Origin: Mycobacterium asiaticum
Lineage (GTDB): Bacteria > Actinomycetota > Actinomycetes > Mycobacteriales > Mycobacteriaceae
Reading direction: 5' to 3'
Length of the DNA: 36,194 bases
NCBI RefSeq assembly: GCF_001668675.1
Contig: NZ_LZKQ01000226.1
Location: 1 to 36,194 of the forward strand
A program made the translations under genes and the position numbers. The notes under the pieces were generated by a model that saw only the letters and a program-made list of their open reading frames with translations, searched no databases and had not been told where the DNA came from. Below, in pieces: positions 34,709-36,194 of this stretch (positions are counted from its first letter, which is position 1; each line of letters begins with the position of its first letter).

Positions 34709-36136
34709 TTGACGACCGAGTTCGCCCGCAACGATCTGGCCAAAACCTCAAGCAGCACAGGCGAACCCGACCGGGTTCGGGTGATCCGCGAGGGCGTGGC
34801 GTCGTATCTGCCCGACATCGATCCCGAGGAGACCTCGGAGTGGCTGGAGTCCTTCGACGAGCTACTGGCCCGATCCGGGCCGGCGCGGGCGCGGTATCTG
34901 ATGCTGCGGATGCTGGAGCGGGCCGGCGAGCAGCGAGTGGTGATCCCATCGCTGACCTCGACGGACTATGTCAACACCATCCCGACCGAACTCGAACCCT
35001 GGTTCCCCGGTGACGAGGACGTCGAGCGCCGGTACCGGGCGTGGATCAGGTGGAACGCGGCCATCATGGTGCACCGTGCGCAACGCCCCGGGGTGGGCGT
35101 CGGCGGGCACATCTCGACGTATGCGTCGTCGGCGGCGCTCTACGAGGTCGGCTTCAACCACTTCTTCAAGGGGAAATCCCACCCCGGCGGCGGGGACCAG
35201 GTCTTCATCCAGGGCCACGCCTCCCCCGGCATCTACGCCCGCGCCTTCCTGGAAGGCCGGTTGAGCACCGAGCGCCTCGACGGATTCCGCCAGGAACACA
35301 GCCACGCACCGGGGTTGCCCTCCTATCCGCACCCCCGGCTCATGCCCGACTTCTGGGAGTTCCCGACGGTATCGATGGGTCTGGGGCCGCTCAACGCCAT
35401 CTATCAGGCGCGGTTCAACCACTATCTGCACGACCGTGGCATCAAGGACACCTCCGAGCAGCACGTGTGGTGCTTCCTGGGCGACGGCGAGATGGACGAG
35501 CCGGAAAGTCGCGGCCTGGCGCACGTCGGCGCCCTGGAAGGGCTGGACAACCTGACCTTCGTGATCAACTGCAACCTGCAGCGTCTCGACGGCCCGGTGC
35601 GCGGCAACGGCAAGATCATCCAGGAGCTGGAATCGTTCTTCCGCGGCGCCGGCTGGAACGTCATCAAGGTGGTCTGGGGCCGCGAATGGGACGCCCTGCT
35701 GCACGCCGATCGTGACGGCGCGCTGGTCAACCTGATGAACTCCACCCCCGACGGGGACTACCAGACCTACAAGGCCAACGACGGCGCCTACGTGCGTGAC
35801 CACTTCTTCGGCCGGGACCCGCGCACCAAGGCCCTCGTGGAGAAGATGAGCGACTCCGAGATCTGGAACCTCAAGCGGGGCGGGCACGACTACCGCAAGG
35901 TTTACGCCGCCTACCGCGCCGCGGTCGACCACAAGGGACAGCCGACGGTCATCCTGGCCAAGACCATCAAGGGCTACTCGCTGGGCGCCCACTTCCAGGG
36001 CCGCAACGCCACGCACCAGATGAAAAAGCTTGCGCTGGAAGACCTCAAGCATTTCCGGGACGCCATGCGGATCCCGATCAGCGACGCCCAGTTGGAGGAA
36101 GACCCCTATCTGCCCCCGTACTACCACCCCGGCCTC
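34709..36136 (+). CDS. aceE: Pyruvate dehydrogenase E1 component AceE, partial
   Basis: About the first 476 codons of homodimeric pyruvate dehydrogenase E1 (about 900 residues when complete). E1 decarboxylates pyruvate with thiamine diphosphate and passes the acetyl group to the E2 subunit. Family stretches include [52 protein letters not shown] and the thiamine-binding motif [12 protein letters not shown] with its downstream [12 protein letters not shown]. The start is TTG with AGGAG upstream. The reading is normal up to [12 protein letters not shown]. After that the sequence no longer matches the family because it switches to inverted aceE sequence. The frame stays open to the window end, but those codons are not real AceE. 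Confidence 0.95.
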
Positions 36137-36194
36137 GTTGATGCCCTCGTGCAGGATCTGACCGACTTCACTCTCCTTATAGGCCAGCATCAGC
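36129..36194 (-). other. Inverted aceE fragment at window end (chimeric joint)
   Basis: Read on the minus strand this end encodes [20 protein letters not shown], a conserved AceE segment that belongs about 130 codons downstream of the break and on the plus strand. The joint falls in CCGGCCTC at 36129-36136, which fits both the forward sequence (HPGL) and the reverse complement of the inverted piece (EAG). It is most likely a template-switch or assembly artefact; a small true inversion is the alternative. Confidence 0.85.

Noticed and set aside
34862..36190. Long minus-strand frame (442 codons) opposite aceE
   Set aside because: It is antisense to a clear AceE reading. Only its first ~20 residues are real protein sequence, and they come from the inverted aceE fragment at the window end.

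Overview
The window looks like a chromosomal segment of a non-tuberculous Mycobacterium. It is GC-rich, with frequent GTG and TTG starts. It follows the Mycobacterium tuberculosis order from glnE (Rv2221c) to aceE (Rv2241): glnE, glnA2, two exported hydrolases of the Hip1 family, panB, a CYTH-CHAD protein, rnpB, an RNase HI/phosphatase fusion, a zinc-ribbon protein, a NIF3 protein, cobC, ptkA, ptpA, a SURF1 protein, cobD, an MpaB-like protein, ahpE, a DUF3052 protein, a lipoprotein and aceE. The species was not determined. Comparisons with M. tuberculosis come from memory, not from an alignment run here.

Layout. (1) 1-9.7 kb, all minus strand: a WS/DGAT acyltransferase (absent at this spot in M. 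tuberculosis as I recall), Hip1/CaeA, its paralogue, glnA2, glnE and a PaaI-type thioesterase cut by the window edge. (2) 9.9-12.3 kb, plus strand: panB and a CYTH-CHAD protein. (3) 12.4-17.0 kb, minus strand: RNase P RNA and a tightly coupled run cobC > NIF3 > zinc ribbon > RNase HI/phosphatase, with 4-base or near-abutting junctions. (4) 17.1-19.1 kb, plus strand: ptkA-ptpA-SURF1, overlapping head to tail, then convergent cobD. (5) 20.1-32.9 kb is the accessory part: MpaB-like protein, VOC protein, epoxide hydrolase, a short unknown gene, a very large cyclase-ATPase-LuxR regulator, nitroreductase, a cholesterol-oxidase-like GMC enzyme, a small secreted protein coupled to a lipase-like lipoprotein, and an acyl-CoA dehydrogenase/kinase pair. 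These genes suggest lipid or sterol catabolism. (6) 32.9-36.2 kb returns to the conserved order: tRNA-Val, ahpE, DUF3052, a lipoprotein and divergent aceE.

Most notable points. The kinase and acyl-CoA dehydrogenase at 30.1-32.4 kb together match the domain pair fused in animal ACAD10/ACAD11, which suggests a 4-hydroxyacyl-CoA degradation step. The cyclase domain of the LuxR regulator carries a Gln/Asn pair in place of the usual Lys/Asp substrate residues. A 67-base palindromic intergenic repeat occurs twice, 9 kb apart. Both extreme ends of the window look chimeric: the last ~58 bases are an inverted piece of downstream aceE, and the first ~50 read better as a luciferase-like oxidoreductase on the opposite strand. 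These ends are most likely assembly or amplification artefacts and should be trimmed or verified.

No CRISPR array, insertion sequence, prophage or attachment site was seen. No stretch longer than 300 bases lacks a gene. The longest gene-poor gap, 32448-32664, holds only the upstream regions of its two divergent neighbours.
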